NCBI GenBank assembly: GCA_900088475.1
Contig: FLMG01000057.1
Span: forward strand, 38,594 to 58,450
Origin: Hyphochytrium catenoides
Lineage: Eukaryota > Sar > Hyphochytriomycetes > Hyphochytriales > Hyphochytriaceae
DNA: 19,857 nt
Reading direction: 5' to 3'
Shown here: positions 1-9,261 of the stretch, in pieces
How positions within the stretch are numbered: position 1 is the first letter of the stretch
How the letters are laid out: every line of letters begins with the position of its first letter
Made by a program: the position numbers and the translations under genes
Notes under the pieces: generated by a model
What the model saw: the letters and a program-made list of their open reading frames with translations, nothing else
What the model was told of the DNA's origin: nothing
The model's database searches: none

Positions 1-646
1 GAGGAGGAGTGGCTTATAGAAGAAGAATGTATGGACAGCATCAGATGGAGCTCTGAGGGGGACGTCCAGGAGGTTCAAGAAATATCTGACAGCTTTACCC
101 TTCTCTGTCTCATTTCCAGGCGAGATCCGTGACTGGATTGAGTTCTTCAGTGGCTCCTGGACGGCTGCGCTCTACCATGACCGCTTCCAGGCTCTTTGTG
201 AAGGGCTGAAGCTTAGGCTTCGAAGCGATGAAAGCATAAGAGATCTCGTGCAAAATGCCTTGAAGTCGACCGAGGTGAGTAGAGATCGAAAGCAGTGAAA
301 GAGTTGGACCTTTCAGCCAATGGGTCTCGGGGTGAACGGAGAATGAAAGAAAGAGAGAGAGGAAGAGAGAGAGAGAGACAGAGAGGGAGAGAGAGACAGA
401 CAGACAGAGAAAGTGAGTGAGAGAAAGAGGACACCTATACAAAGATATCTTAGTCCATCCCTTTCTTTGCTGTGCTCTCTGACTTGTCAACAGGCAAAGT
501 TTGAGGTAGGACTGCCGCCTGCGAAGCACAGTGCGAAGAGCAAGGGCAGTGCTCTTGCTCCAAGCACCAGGAAGCTGATCGAGGCGCAAGTGTTGGACTT
601 CATCAGAGAGAATCACTCTGTGCTGAAGGTCTATGGCCTAAAATGA
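1..646 (+). CDS. 3' end of an unrecognised protein-coding gene (partial, runs off left edge)
   Basis: Three exons can be joined in frame: 1-28, 120-274 and 494-646 (stop TGA 644-646). Intron 29-119 starts GTATGG and ends TTTCCAG. Intron 275-493 starts GTGAGT and ends CAACAG. The first join is phase 1 and the second phase 0. The visible C-terminal part is about 111 residues. It begins with an acidic run (EEEWLIEEE) and contains EIRDWIEFFSGSW followed by a charged helical region (ALCEGLKLRLRSDESIRDL). It ends in a basic linker and a final amphipathic helix with the terminus VLKVYGLK. I do not recognise the family. The strong donor and acceptor at 274/275 and 493/494 make the last two exons quite safe; the 28-base exon is less certain. 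Confidence 0.65.
341..430. repeat. GA-rich microsatellite inside an intron
   Basis: The tract is almost pure purine on the plus strand, with GAAA, GA and GACA units (gagagagaga, gacagacagacaga). It lies inside the second intron of the left-edge gene, on its sense strand. It generates the spurious Ser/Leu-rich minus-strand ORFs covering 110-616. Confidence 0.9.
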
Positions 647-883
647 GTACTAGACAAGCCTCTTCATAAGCTAGAAAACCATCCGTTACATTTCTATATA
701 CAATGCATATAAAGTTACAAGGGTTAGCCTCCTCCCTGTTCGCAATTGTATCTCTTGAAAGCTGTCTCTGTCTTCCTTCTGTTCTGTCGTATCAGCTCGT
801 TCCTCTATCTTTTCTCGGCCGTGGAATCATTCCACCATCACAACCTTAGAAGTCAATGGGGAATAGGTCTACGAAGATCTGAT
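647..883. other. Intergenic gap between two convergent genes
   Basis: This holds the 3' flanks of the left-edge plus gene and of the minus-strand transposase-derived gene. I see no further exon. An AT-rich stretch (tgcatataaagtt, about 705-717) is the only candidate 3'-end signal, and no AATAAA is present. Confidence 0.5.
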
Positions 884-3322
884 CTATACATACATTCTCG
901 GGCCCTCCTCTCCTCCTCTGTCACCATTAGAGGCATCCAGAGCCTGGGTCTTGTCTAGTTCTCTCCTCGTCGGCTTGACTTGAGGATCTACTCGCCCATC
1001 CGCAGCTGTTCCCGCGCGCCTGGGAAGGACCCAATATTGCACGCCTCGCTTGGCGTTTCGCCTGTGTTCGGCGCCTAGCTTATGCAGCCACTGCGTCGCG
1101 ACGTGCGTCGAGATCGGAAGCTTGTGCCCAGCCAACTGCTCTTTGGGTACGAGAGTCAAGATACTGTTTAGCCAGTCCCTAGTGGAGGGTTAGTAGAAAA
1201 AAATCAGAGGTTAGTTGCAAGAAGCTCAAGATCAAAGCTGCAAAGAATGAGAACAACGTAGCGGACTTAAAGCGCTTTACCGAAAGTCCTCCGCCTTGAA
1301 GCTACTTGTCTCTGTTACGGGGTCTGAGCGGCTAAGAATCCATTCTTCTGCTCTGGCTCTCAGCTCCCTATCCTCAAGTGGCCAGCGCCTTTCCCAGCGT
1401 CCTCTATTTGACCTATAGACAGTTCAGCCGCGTTTTCATATGGCACCGAAAAAGGCAATTAGAATTGTTTGAAGAGCGCTAGACTTCAGTCAAGCCAGAA
1501 AACAGAGGACACTCAATTCTCTCCTAAAAAGATGGATGGAGCCTCTTCTTTCTCTGATTTCCTTCTTCACATCTCCCTGGGCAATGGCTCGGCGCTCTCT
1601 AATCTCAGTTCTCTTCTATAATTATGTACGCCATGGACGTATATATTGCCCCGTAAGAGGAGGAGCTCCGCACACAATGCTTACCGTTGCAGCTTTCCTC
1701 CGTTCTCCGTGAAGTGCTTGAACCAATCCCTAATGGTTCTACCTGACACTCCCATCATCTTGCCAACCTCATCCGCTATTCGATGCGTCGCTCCACCTCT
1801 CATTACTAGGATGGAGGGAGGCAACAGGTGAATGAAAGATGAAAGGGTTAGATGACGCAATCCTCGTAGCTTAACGTAGCTGTCGACGTTACCTCCCAGC
1901 GCAGCCAGCAGCCCAGTGATGTAGCTCTTAAGCGCAATCACTTGTCGAGAAAGGGAGAAATAATCTGCTTTCGACAGAGGAGGATCGTCCTCCGACGACA
2001 GCGTTATCTTTTCAAAATTTCCAGCCTGCGCTTCCTTTATGATATTCTCTAAGCGTTCCTTTTGAAGCACTAGCAGCTTTCTCTTCTTTTGCACCGCGCG
2101 TGGAATAAGAACATCGTCGCCTGAGAGAGTCCGGAAGGCGGACTCTGCAAAGGAGTAATTAGAGAATCATTTTGTCTAATATAGCTTAACATGTGGGGGT
2201 AAAAATTAGAGATCAGCAGCAGATAAGCAAGAGAGATGTAAAAGAAGGGTCTTCAACAGCAGGAAAGCAGCTGGAAGATGGCAGGCCGTACCACCTCACC
2301 TAACTCTGTTGCGCCTGCCACATTCTCGCCCTCCGAGACGTGCATCGGAACCTCCTCACCCGTCTTGAGGGTATTGCTTGCGTCCATAAAAGGCGCTGCG
2401 ACCTCTCTGAGTCCTCCGCCATCGCTCTCAAAAGCCAAGTGAGGTGCTCCAGTGTCAAGCGTTAGGGTCTCTGAAGCCCCGACCGCCGTGGCAGTATCCG
2501 CTGCTTGGTGCAACAGGCCCTCTGTGTGACTCTGTGGCATCGTGTTCTCGACTGTTTTAGCTCGTTTCGGCTCTCTTCCCTCTTTATCAAGTCTATGGAC
2601 CACGTTTACTGCAGAGACCGTATATGCAAAGGACGAGAGCGATAGAGTTAGATGGAACAATAATGGAAAAGACGTACACGGACGGATGACAAAAAGTCAT
2701 GATGACCATCCATAAGAAACAGCTCATAACAGCGTCGCCATCCTCCCATTCTGACAGAGATAAAGTCTATCGATAAGACGGAGACAATGGTCTACTTCGT
2801 AAGAGACTACTGACCAGTGGAAGAAGTCAGATTGTCATACTGAGCCGACTTCATGATAGAGTCGAGTGATATACCCCGAGATACAAACGTCCGCTCCAGG
2901 AGCTCGTTTAGAAGCGAACTCAAAAAGTCCCAGTAGGGCTCTCCCACTTTTTCGTCCTCTGCACTGACTGCAGGTGGAAGCTTGCTGACATCCACACAGT
3001 TCTCTACTAGGGCTGCTTTAAGCTGCATGCAAGTTGGCGGCGAGTCGCTAGGCCACCTGGTGAAGAGGAAGAGAAAAGCCCAAGGGTAAGGCTCCTTCCC
3101 AGCCCTTCTCCTCAGTTTCCTTCGGATACGATTCCGCTCCTTTAACTGGCAAACAGCGCGCTGGCTGATCTCAGGAGGTGGGATCGCATCCGCGCTCTTT
3201 CCTTTGTCAAAGTGAAGCTGGTCCACTGTGGTGCTATACTGGGCCGTGGCACCGGCTTTCCGTGGACGTCCCACTCTTCGTCTCTGGATGAACATGGCAT
3301 CGACGTCTACCAGGTTCTCCAT
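884..3322 (-). CDS. Transposase-derived DNA-binding protein: AT-hook plus HTH modules, no DDE catalytic domain
   Basis: Five exons splice with matching phases at all four joins: 3322-2815, 2608-2300, 2144-1685, 1412-1281 and 1178-884 (stop TAG), giving 567 residues. Donors include GTGAGG, GTAAGC and GTAAAG. An AT-hook (RRRVGRPRK, residues 14-22) is followed by a basic patch (RNRIRRKLRRR, about 63-73). Residues 391-425 form a helix-turn-helix (IADEVGKMMGVSGRTIRDWF) ending in FTENGGK. Exon 4 adds NRGRWERRWPLEDRELRARA and FKAEDF. Exon 5 adds RDWLN, the segment PISTHVATQWLHKLG and then AKRGVQ. This order matches the N-terminal DNA-binding half of a fungal/protist DDE-superfamily transposase family, as I recall it. 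The protein diverges after AKRGVQ, where GVYVDGHE and the DDE core normally follow, and ends about 50 residues later. The N-terminal 270 residues are not recognised. An additional upstream exon is possible. Confidence 0.75.
1268..1279. repeat. Perfect 12-bp palindrome at an intron 5' end
   Basis: TAAAGCGCTTTA is fully self-complementary. It overlaps the donor end (GTAAAGCGC on the minus strand) of the last intron of the transposase-derived gene. The function, if any, is unknown. Confidence 0.8.
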
Positions 3323-3979
3323 GTTGACACTAGCAGGTTCCTTAGGATGTAGCAGATCTGCAGTAAATGGTTACTGGTGGTACTGGTCTTCTCTTAGCAA
3401 GGACCTCTCTCAGTAGTTTGCGAAGCTCTTGTTGACCTGGGCAATATCTCACTCATGGTCCACGCCAGATAGAATAGCATTATTCCGCTGGGGCACCTGC
3501 CGCTCATCCAGTCGCAGCATCAACGAAACCCTAGCGTACTCTGCCTCTGGTCAGAATGCCTTTCATAACACCACTAATGTCTGTACGTTGGATCCGACAA
3601 GGGAACGCTGCTGGACTCATCAACGAGTATGCCGGCTCTTTTGTAGCATAGCCGCGGGCGCGACTTGAGCGCTGATAGTTCAGTCGCAAGAATAACCAGG
3701 ACTGCTACTTACTAATCACGGAGCATTGACTAAGAAAGACGAGCTTTTCAGAACCCATTTTAAGCAAAGCGAGGAGCGACACATGGAGCTTCGCACATTT
3801 GTCAACAGCTATAAAAGTATGAAAGGCTCTACCTTGAAGACCGAGAAAACCATCTCTATTCATAGTTGTGCCCCATAACACAAAAATCCTAGGGTGATGT
3901 AATTCGTACCTGTAACACCGTAGAACTGCTAGAACTACTGTATTTTATTTGTCTGGCAAGCACGAAAAGTTGCTCTAGC
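3323..3979. other. Upstream region of the transposase-derived gene and 3' flank of the coiled-coil gene
   Basis: There are about 650 bases with no secure gene. On the minus strand, near 3460-3560, a short open stretch reads LMLRLDERQVPQRNN and then ends at a stop. An acceptor-like CTGCAG lies about 40 bases before the ATG at 3322. A non-terminal upstream exon of the minus-strand gene is therefore possible but cannot be fixed. The plus-strand ORF at 3429-3668 is in the same place and looks like its shadow. Confidence 0.35.
3944..3949 (-). other. Poly(A) signal AATAAA of the coiled-coil gene
   Basis: AATAAA on the minus strand (TTTATT on plus) lies 31 bases beyond the TGA of the coiled-coil gene. 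The position is right for a cleavage/polyadenylation signal and supports that stop codon. Confidence 0.6.
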
Positions 3980-5122
3980 TCAGCTATCGAGGTCTTTTGC
4001 CAACAGCAAAGCTTCAACCTCTGCTTGAAGCTTCTGGTTCTCACTCCTGAGTGTCTGGTACTCTATCAACATCTCCTTTTTCTGTACAGACATTGCCGAG
4101 AGGGCTGCTTTCCGCGGACCTAGCTTGTCGTTTAAGTCTTCCAGACGAGCCTCTAGACTTTTCGTTCGTAACCTAACAGCTGCAGTCCGATCCTTTGCGG
4201 CTTGTATGTCTCTTGTAAGTCTATTGACGCATTGCTGACGGTAAAAGCATCCAATGTGAGTCTTCCAGATTAATCAGCTGGATGTCCGGCTAGCCGGGGA
4301 AGAAGCAGCCCGCCTGGAACACTCTAACTCTGCTTACAAGTCCTACCTCAAGAGTTCTGATATCTTCTTTCACCTGTGCACTCTGCACTTGCTTTTCCGT
4401 CAATAAGGATTGAACAATCTTGAGTTTCTTCTCAGACTCTTCCAACCGGCCACTGGTCAATCCTTGTGCATGCGCTTGGTCTGCGTAAGACTTCCTTATG
4501 TTTTCTATACATTCCAACCTTGTTTTACGGTCGAGAGCGATTCTACAGCAAATGCAATGTGGTTAATGTGTGAGGTGGTAAAGACGGAGACTGTTGACTA
4601 TGGAAAAGAGTTGTGCTTCCAAGGGATGAACTACTAGGTACGATTTGCTATCAACGCAGCATGCAGACTAATGGTCGTGGCATGAAAGTGGAATGAATGG
4701 ATAACGTTCAACCTCTCTTTCATCTTTTCCATCGCGTCATGTGCTTCTCTCGCGGCCCGCTCCTTCTGCTTCAAAAGCTTGCTAAGGCGCTCGTGTTCTT
4801 CTTCTTGCTCCCAATACCTCAGCTGAGACTTGTTGATTGCTGTCTTTGCATTATAGAGGCGAGAGAGGAGACTATTTTTCGTGGCAAGTAGACCCTCAAG
4901 TATCTTTTGCCGTTCTTTTGCTGCCCGCTTCTTTCCTTTAATGAGCTCTGCGTTCGCATGATATTGCTCCCACTTTGCCTCCACCTGTGCCTTAATTCCA
5001 ATGATAAGCTGGTCGACTTCCTTGCTTGATGGTTCTAGATCTCCTTCATCACGACCAGCAGAGTTGAGAAGATCCTCCTGGCTTCTAAAATTCTCGTCAT
5101 TCAAGCTTGGAAGTACGGACAT
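3980..5122 (-). CDS. Coiled-coil protein, unrecognised
   Basis: Three exons, 5122-4713, 4542-4347 and 4234-3980 (TGA), give 286 residues with phases 2 and 0 at the joins. Intron 4543-4712 starts GTTGAA and ends GCTGTAG; intron 4235-4346 starts GTAGGA and ends CCGTCAG. From about residue 55 to the C-terminus the protein is rich in Glu, Lys, Gln, Arg and Leu with heptad spacing, for example VKEDIRTLEQCVNRLTRDI across the second join. It has no membrane segment or signal peptide. The N-terminus (MSVLPSLNDENF) is short and acidic. The ATG at 5122 is chosen over an upstream in-frame extension because that extension is hydrophobic and unlike the rest. A downstream donor (CTT|GTAAGC) would insert three residues but breaks the heptad. 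A structural or cytoskeletal/ciliary role is typical of such proteins but is only a guess. Confidence 0.75.
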
Positions 5123-5786
5123 GATTGGGTAGCTACAGAGCACTAGGGGGACAGTGAAAGCACCATCAAGCGACACCACTGCGACTATTTTCTCTTCGGA
5201 GCCAACTATGACGCTCAAGAAAAAAAAATTAAAGGAGAAGGGACGAGGACTAGATAGTCAGGCCAAGAACATCAGCGACCTTGAGGACCATCATCTAAGA
5301 GGACCGGACTTTCTCGCTCTACCTAAACAGGTGCCGTTTAGTACTTCGCCTACAAACAGCGCAATAGGTAGACGATTTTGAGGAAGAGAGCGAGTGCCCG
5401 TTGATGGATAAATTGATTTTTGAACGAATGGATTCTTGTCTCTCTGGCCGCCTAGAACTGGATCATTGTAGAGCACTAATGACACCACATAAACCTGAGA
5501 AGCAGAATACAATTAGTCTCCTGATTCAATCTCGTCTCTCTTCTAACTCATTTTCGAATGGTTCCGAAAGAAATCTGAAACCTCCAAATGAAAAGAAGAA
5601 GCGAAGCTGAATTCACAGAGACGTCTAGGTCTTCATTATTTATTTTTCAAAATCCACTCGAACAGGACTTCCTCTACGTCGAAAGCTTCAGAAGGGCCCA
5701 TCATCATTGCTACAACCCGCGCCGTAGTTTAGCCAGGTACTAAATGCGCTTTGCTAACAAGGGATGGTGGGCGACTGGAATGAGAG
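5123..5786. other. Intergenic region between tandem minus-strand genes
   Basis: This holds the 5' flank of the coiled-coil gene and the 3' flank of the GT61 gene. It has a run of A residues around 5220-5228 and an AT-rich area near 5634-5648. Two plus-strand ORFs (5154-5381, 5401-5610) have no splice context or recognisable motif, and I do not call them genes. Confidence 0.5.
5639..5644 (-). other. Possible poly(A) signal of the GT61 gene
   Basis: AATAAA on the minus strand (within AAAATAAATAATG) lies about 143 bases past the GT61 stop codon. It is the first such hexamer downstream. The distance implies a 3' UTR of roughly 160 bases if it is used. Confidence 0.4.
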
Positions 5787-7460
5787 CTAATGTGCCCTTG
5801 AGATCTCGCGGATTGCGGCGTTGATTTGGGTCCAAACGGAGTGAGCATCAATTTTTTCATTCTGTATACCCATGTACCCGGGCGAGTGGTAGGTCAGGCC
5901 CAGCCACTTGCAGATATTATGATAGTGCCGATTATCAGGGGACCGGTCTCCATAGAAAACTTCTATGACATGGCCCCAGGAAGGCATCAGCAGCGCATAC
6001 ATCAGGGCGGCGCCATGGACTCCAACCAATATATCGGTCTCCCGAATCAGAGCAACTTGCGCACGGAAGTTGGTCATAGTCTCCGGCCTGAAGGTCACGA
6101 CTTCCCATCCCTCGGGGAGCTGTTCTCTGACAAACTGGAGGATCTCAGCCTCATTTGGGATCACCCGCTCAATGTGGCGCCCGCCAAAGTGCTGTCGACT
6201 AACCCATGTAACTCTTCTTATCCTGTTTTCGTTAAGAGCGGAAAATTGTAGCCGCTTCTCCAAAAAATGCCGCAGACCGCGAAGTAAAGGGGAACTACAG
6301 ACAGTATTAGTCCCCACGCCAGGTCTCTGACTCAGGAGTGAGATTCCACCGTGCATGTTGAAGATGCTCTTTCGGAAGCAGGTGCCCGGAGGATACGGTT
6401 TATCTCTTATCCACCTCCCTCCATGGCCAAACATCAGCCCGTACACATCCCAGAGCTGATAACCCTTCGTCTTACCATCGTAAGCTATCAACTCAGCTTT
6501 TTCCGGGTCTTCCCCAAGGAGGAGCATAGTCTCAAACGCTGTGATGATATCTTCAGAAAAGTGGTAGAAGTTTGTAGCATCATATCTCTCCAGCCAGTAG
6601 ACAGTATGATTAACGTACTGCTTGCACCCTAGTCTTTGGTCTTCTGAAGCTTCCAAATTCTGCATAAAGGCTTTTACTGTGGACACCCATTGCTCCTGAG
6701 GAATCCAAGAGTACACCGTAGGGTCGCACTTTGCCGCTAAGATACCTCTCTTGGTCTTCATTTCGGTCGACTGGTTGAAGAACGGGCTCTGATACGTTAA
6801 GTAGGGTTCGTACGCCCGTACCGCTACGTTCTTGGCCACACAAAGAAGACGAGGGACGTCAAATGGGGATCTTCTGTAGCAGGTTAGCTGGCTGCCATGA
6901 ACACTGGTACAAAGGTCCAACTTAGAGTTTCTCCACTTATGTATCATATCCATGCCATATTCCAGAGAGCAGGACCGTGCATGGTCAGACTGACCTGTCC
7001 GCTCATCCTCTTCCACAACAAACGTTACGGTTGCGTCCCACGCACTTGTAGGGGAAGATACTTTCGGTTCCGGCTGGGCAGCAGCCTCTGTCCCCGGAGC
7101 CATAGTAGTCATGGGTTTCCGGCCTCTCATAGCCGTGTTGCCAGTAGCAGCGGAACCTTTCCAGCCATCATCGCTCTGCTGTACAGTCCGGTCGATGGCT
7201 TTGGTAGCAACCTGGCCCATACCTTGCAGGAAGGTCTCGGTGTCTTGAACCGCTTTTGTGTTGATGTGATTGCATTCCACTTGGCCACTACTTTTATTGA
7301 AGACAAAGCTTACCAGTGTCGCGACGTTGAACAACACAGCGACGGTGGCGATGAGGCCCAGATAGCCTTTGGTACGACTAGAGCCACCCTTATCATACCT
7401 CTTTCTGCTGAGGACTAATCCTTCGTCGTCCTCTGTCCCTTTGAGTGGTCTATAACTCAT
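5787..7460 (-). CDS. GT61-family (EOGT/plant xylosyltransferase-like) glycosyltransferase, intronless
   Basis: The single open frame encodes 557 residues. It has a short basic N-terminal tail and one membrane helix at about 33-54 (GLIATVAVLFNVATLVSFVF), giving a type II Golgi-style topology with the rest luminal. A Thr/Pro/Ala-rich stem (about 100-160) leads to a Cys-containing catalytic domain. GT61 (DUF563) hallmarks are VYWLERYDATNFYHFSED (287-304), a NEAEIL-type segment (436-441), and ETDILVGVHGAALMYALLMP (474-493) followed by HVIEVFYG. These correspond to the ERYDxxNxYH and DILVGxHGAxLxxxLFLP motifs of EOGT and plant GT61 enzymes. N-X-S/T sequons occur at N55, N229 and N284. Family members transfer GlcNAc, xylose or arabinose onto glycoproteins or glycans; the donor sugar cannot be read from sequence. 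The length is normal for the family. Unlike its neighbours the gene has no intron. Confidence 0.92.
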   Translation of the reverse strand: MSYRPLKGTEDDEGLVLSRKRYDKGGSSRTKGYLGLIATVAVLFNVATLVSFVFNKSSGQVECNHINTKAVQDTETFLQGMGQVATKAIDRTVQQSDDGWKGSAATGNTAMRGRKPMTTMAPGTEAAAQPEPKVSSPTSAWDATVTFVVEEDERTGQSDHARSCSLEYGMDMIHKWRNSKLDLCTSVHGSQLTCYRRSPFDVPRLLCVAKNVAVRAYEPYLTYQSPFFNQSTEMKTKRGILAAKCDPTVYSWIPQEQWVSTVKAFMQNLEASEDQRLGCKQYVNHTVYWLERYDATNFYHFSEDIITAFETMLLLGEDPEKAELIAYDGKTKGYQLWDVYGLMFGHGGRWIRDKPYPPGTCFRKSIFNMHGGISLLSQRPGVGTNTVCSSPLLRGLRHFLEKRLQFSALNENRIRRVTWVSRQHFGGRHIERVIPNEAEILQFVREQLPEGWEVVTFRPETMTNFRAQVALIRETDILVGVHGAALMYALLMPSWGHVIEVFYGDRSPDNRHYHNICKWLGLTYHSPGYMGIQNEKIDAHSVWTQINAAIREISRAH

Positions 7461-8081
7461 TATACGTAGAGATATACAATGAGCCTGGGGAAGTGGAGAG
7501 TATCCGTCCCTCTTTCGCTCTTCTTGAAGAGGAGATTGAGAAAAGACGGCAACCCCTACGCTGCTGCCACTGGCTCTCCTAACAACCAGTAAGCGAGGAG
7601 CACTTATAAGTGTAACCAGTGTGCGCCGAGGGTTAAAATGAGGACAAGACGTTCCAGATAAACCGATTGCGCGAGTGCGCTCAACCCAGATATCTTTGGG
7701 TCAAATCGACATCTGCCCAAACAAAGGATGATTTTGGGGCTGCCTTGTTGCTCTGATAACGCGACGCGGTAGTAGGAATGGTAGAGCCTTCTAGGCCGAA
7801 AGCCTGTGCTTAGTCAGGGCAGCATGCAGATGCTTAGTAGTAGGCCCGAGCATGGAGTAGAGTAGTATCAATATAGCTGTCGACTGTACAGCGACCGGAG
7901 TGGTCACCACCTATTGGTACTCATGCGGCCAGGTAGTAGAGTCCACGCAGCAATCAATTGTTAGACGTCGTAGGCTGGCCAAGAACCTCTGCCTACTTGC
8001 TGAGGAGCTTCCAGGATCTTGAGTGTCTTCAATCATGTCCGCCACTACTACCACCACCGTTTCCCTCTCTCTATTTCACAG
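7461..8081. other. Upstream region of the GT61 gene; no clear gene
   Basis: There are about 620 bases without a supported exon on either strand. Just upstream of the GT61 ATG the minus strand is AT-rich (gtatatctctacgtataatg), which could hold the promoter. Several short stops break all frames between 7600 and 7950. A plus-strand pyrimidine tract ending in CTATTTCACAG at 8081 looks like the acceptor of the next candidate exon. Confidence 0.4.
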
Positions 8082-8387
8082 CTTATCTGACAAGTAGGAC
8101 CCAGATCCATCCCGAAAATGTCGACGTCTCTTTGAGTGACTTATCAGATGTCAGACCCTTGTCCATAAATAAACCCAGTGGACAGATGGACAAGAATCCG
8201 TGGGCCATGGATGGGAGAACGAGCGGACAACGAAGAACAGCTAGCTCTAGAACCTGTAGAACTACGAGTACTGAAGAAGCCTGAAACACCTCTCTATTTC
8301 ATGAACTATTTCACAGATAACCGCCTTGGATTCCGCATGATAACACTTAACAATCCACGGATCCCGGATAATGAGACGTGTCTCTGA
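8082..8387 (+). CDS. Candidate terminal exons of an unrecognised plus-strand gene
   Basis: A good acceptor (CTCTCTATTTCACAG) precedes an open stretch reading HPENVDVSLSDLSDVRPLSI. A second frame then reads LEPVELRVLKKPETPLYFMN and GFRMITLNNPRIPDNE, ending in TGA at 8385-8387. The two frames need a small intron between them. Donors at GTCAGA (phase 0, joining to AACAG|CTAGCT) or at GTGGAC (phase 1) would both work. An AATAAA 55 bases past the stop supports a plus-strand gene ending here. No family is recognised, and upstream exons and the start codon are not identified. Confidence 0.35.
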
Positions 8388-8441
8388 AGGTACTGTTCGC
8401 GTTCCGTTCCTGTCTCTCATCGCTCACAGCTTCTACATTAT

Positions 8442-8447
8442 AATAAA
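8442..8447 (+). other. Poly(A) signal AATAAA (plus strand)
   Basis: AATAAA in the context TATAATAAAGGGG lies 55 bases after the TGA at 8387. It is placed as expected for a plus-strand transcript ending here and precedes the stop of a convergent minus-strand candidate. Confidence 0.45.
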
Positions 8448-8511
8448 GGGGTAAAAGGAGATCTGGGAGACTCGATCAGTGGACAGGCAGTTGTACTACT
8501 AAGAAATGGTT

Positions 8512-9042
8512 TCACTTGACAGATGCGGTGCCAAGGTGCCAGATGCCGGAGATACTCGCGAAGATCACTGCTGCGGGTCGGTCGTTCTCTGTCTCAGCCG
8601 TTATGCTGTCCGGCACGAAGCCTGCCCTCATTAGGCGTCATCGGCTTAGCCACAAAGTAGCTGTATGGTGTTATCACAAACGCTTACCGTCCATAGCTAG
8701 AACAACTTCTTTCATCCGCCAACTTCTTTCATCCGTCAGCAGTAGAGCTGTGGCTCCTACTAGCTATTTATCAACGATCATCAAGGCAAGACAGCACCAA
8801 GAAGAAGCAAATAGGAGCAAAACTTGCCGATCCATCTACACATAGGACCCAGAGCTCACCGGAGCGGCTTATCCTTGCTTCCATCTTGCCGCACAAGAGC
8901 AGGATCAGGCTGCTTAGGAACATACGTTTGATCGAGAATGCCCAACGTTTTCAAGTAGGACAGTGCAGATAGAGTTGAGCCGTGATATGAGACAACTTTG
9001 ACGAGGGCAGGCAGCGGGACTTCGCCGAGTAAGAGCAGAACC
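8512..9042 (-). CDS. Fragments of an unrecognised minus-strand gene (model incomplete)
   Basis: Exon 9042-8860 is bounded by TTTTTGTCAAG and the strong donor GTGAGC. It reads VLLLLGEVPLPALVKVVSYH, then STLSALSYLKTLGILDQ and a polar end. Further on, a frame reading VGATALLLTDERSWRMKEVV ends at donor GTAAGC (8688/8687). That joins in phase to exon 8621-8512 (acceptor GGGCAG), which encodes FVPDSITAETENDRPAAV and IFASISGIWHLGTASVK before TGA. The first and second segments are in incompatible phases with the acceptors I can see, and a 17-base tandem duplication lies in the middle one. The locus may therefore be a damaged gene, or I may have missed a small exon. No family is recognised, and upstream exons between 9043 and 9261 are unresolved. 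Confidence 0.35.
8703..8736. repeat. 17-bp tandem duplication
   Basis: Two adjacent copies of CAACTTCTTTCATCCGC/T (8703-8719 and 8720-8736) differ at one base. The unit length is not a multiple of three, so the copy number changes the reading frame of the surrounding minus-strand exon. Confidence 0.9.
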
Positions 9043-9261
9043 CTTGACAAAAATCAGTAATCATGATCAGGAGCTACTTCCATGCTATTATGCTGCAGCC
9101 AATAGAGCAACTTTCTACATAGACCAGCTCGCCTTCCAAGAGCTGCGTAGCTGAAACTATCTACCTGCTTGATCATGCTCTGCTAATAAGGACGAATTCC
9201 GCCTTTCATGACTTCATTGAGCGACCAAGTAACAATCTTAGAGCACATCCGTGTAACGACC

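Noticed and set aside
110-616. Minus-strand Ser/Leu-rich ORFs (110-616 and 213-434)
   Set aside because: They are the complement of the GA microsatellite and of real plus-strand exons. Their composition is pure repeat.
1164-1178. Alternative acceptor AAACAG at 1164 for the last exon of the transposase-derived gene
   Set aside because: It also keeps phase, but it removes DWLNS, which matches the expected family segment. The acceptor at 1179 (CCACTAG) is preferred.
884-3322. An intact, active transposon
   Set aside because: No catalytic DDE region, no terminal inverted repeats and no target-site duplication could be seen around the locus.
5154-5610. Two plus-strand ORFs between the coiled-coil and GT61 genes
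   Set aside because: They have no recognisable motif and no good start or splice context, and the 3' flank of a real gene is expected here.
5826-6632. Plus-strand ORFs opposite the GT61 gene
   Set aside because: They are shadows of a clearly conserved minus-strand coding sequence.
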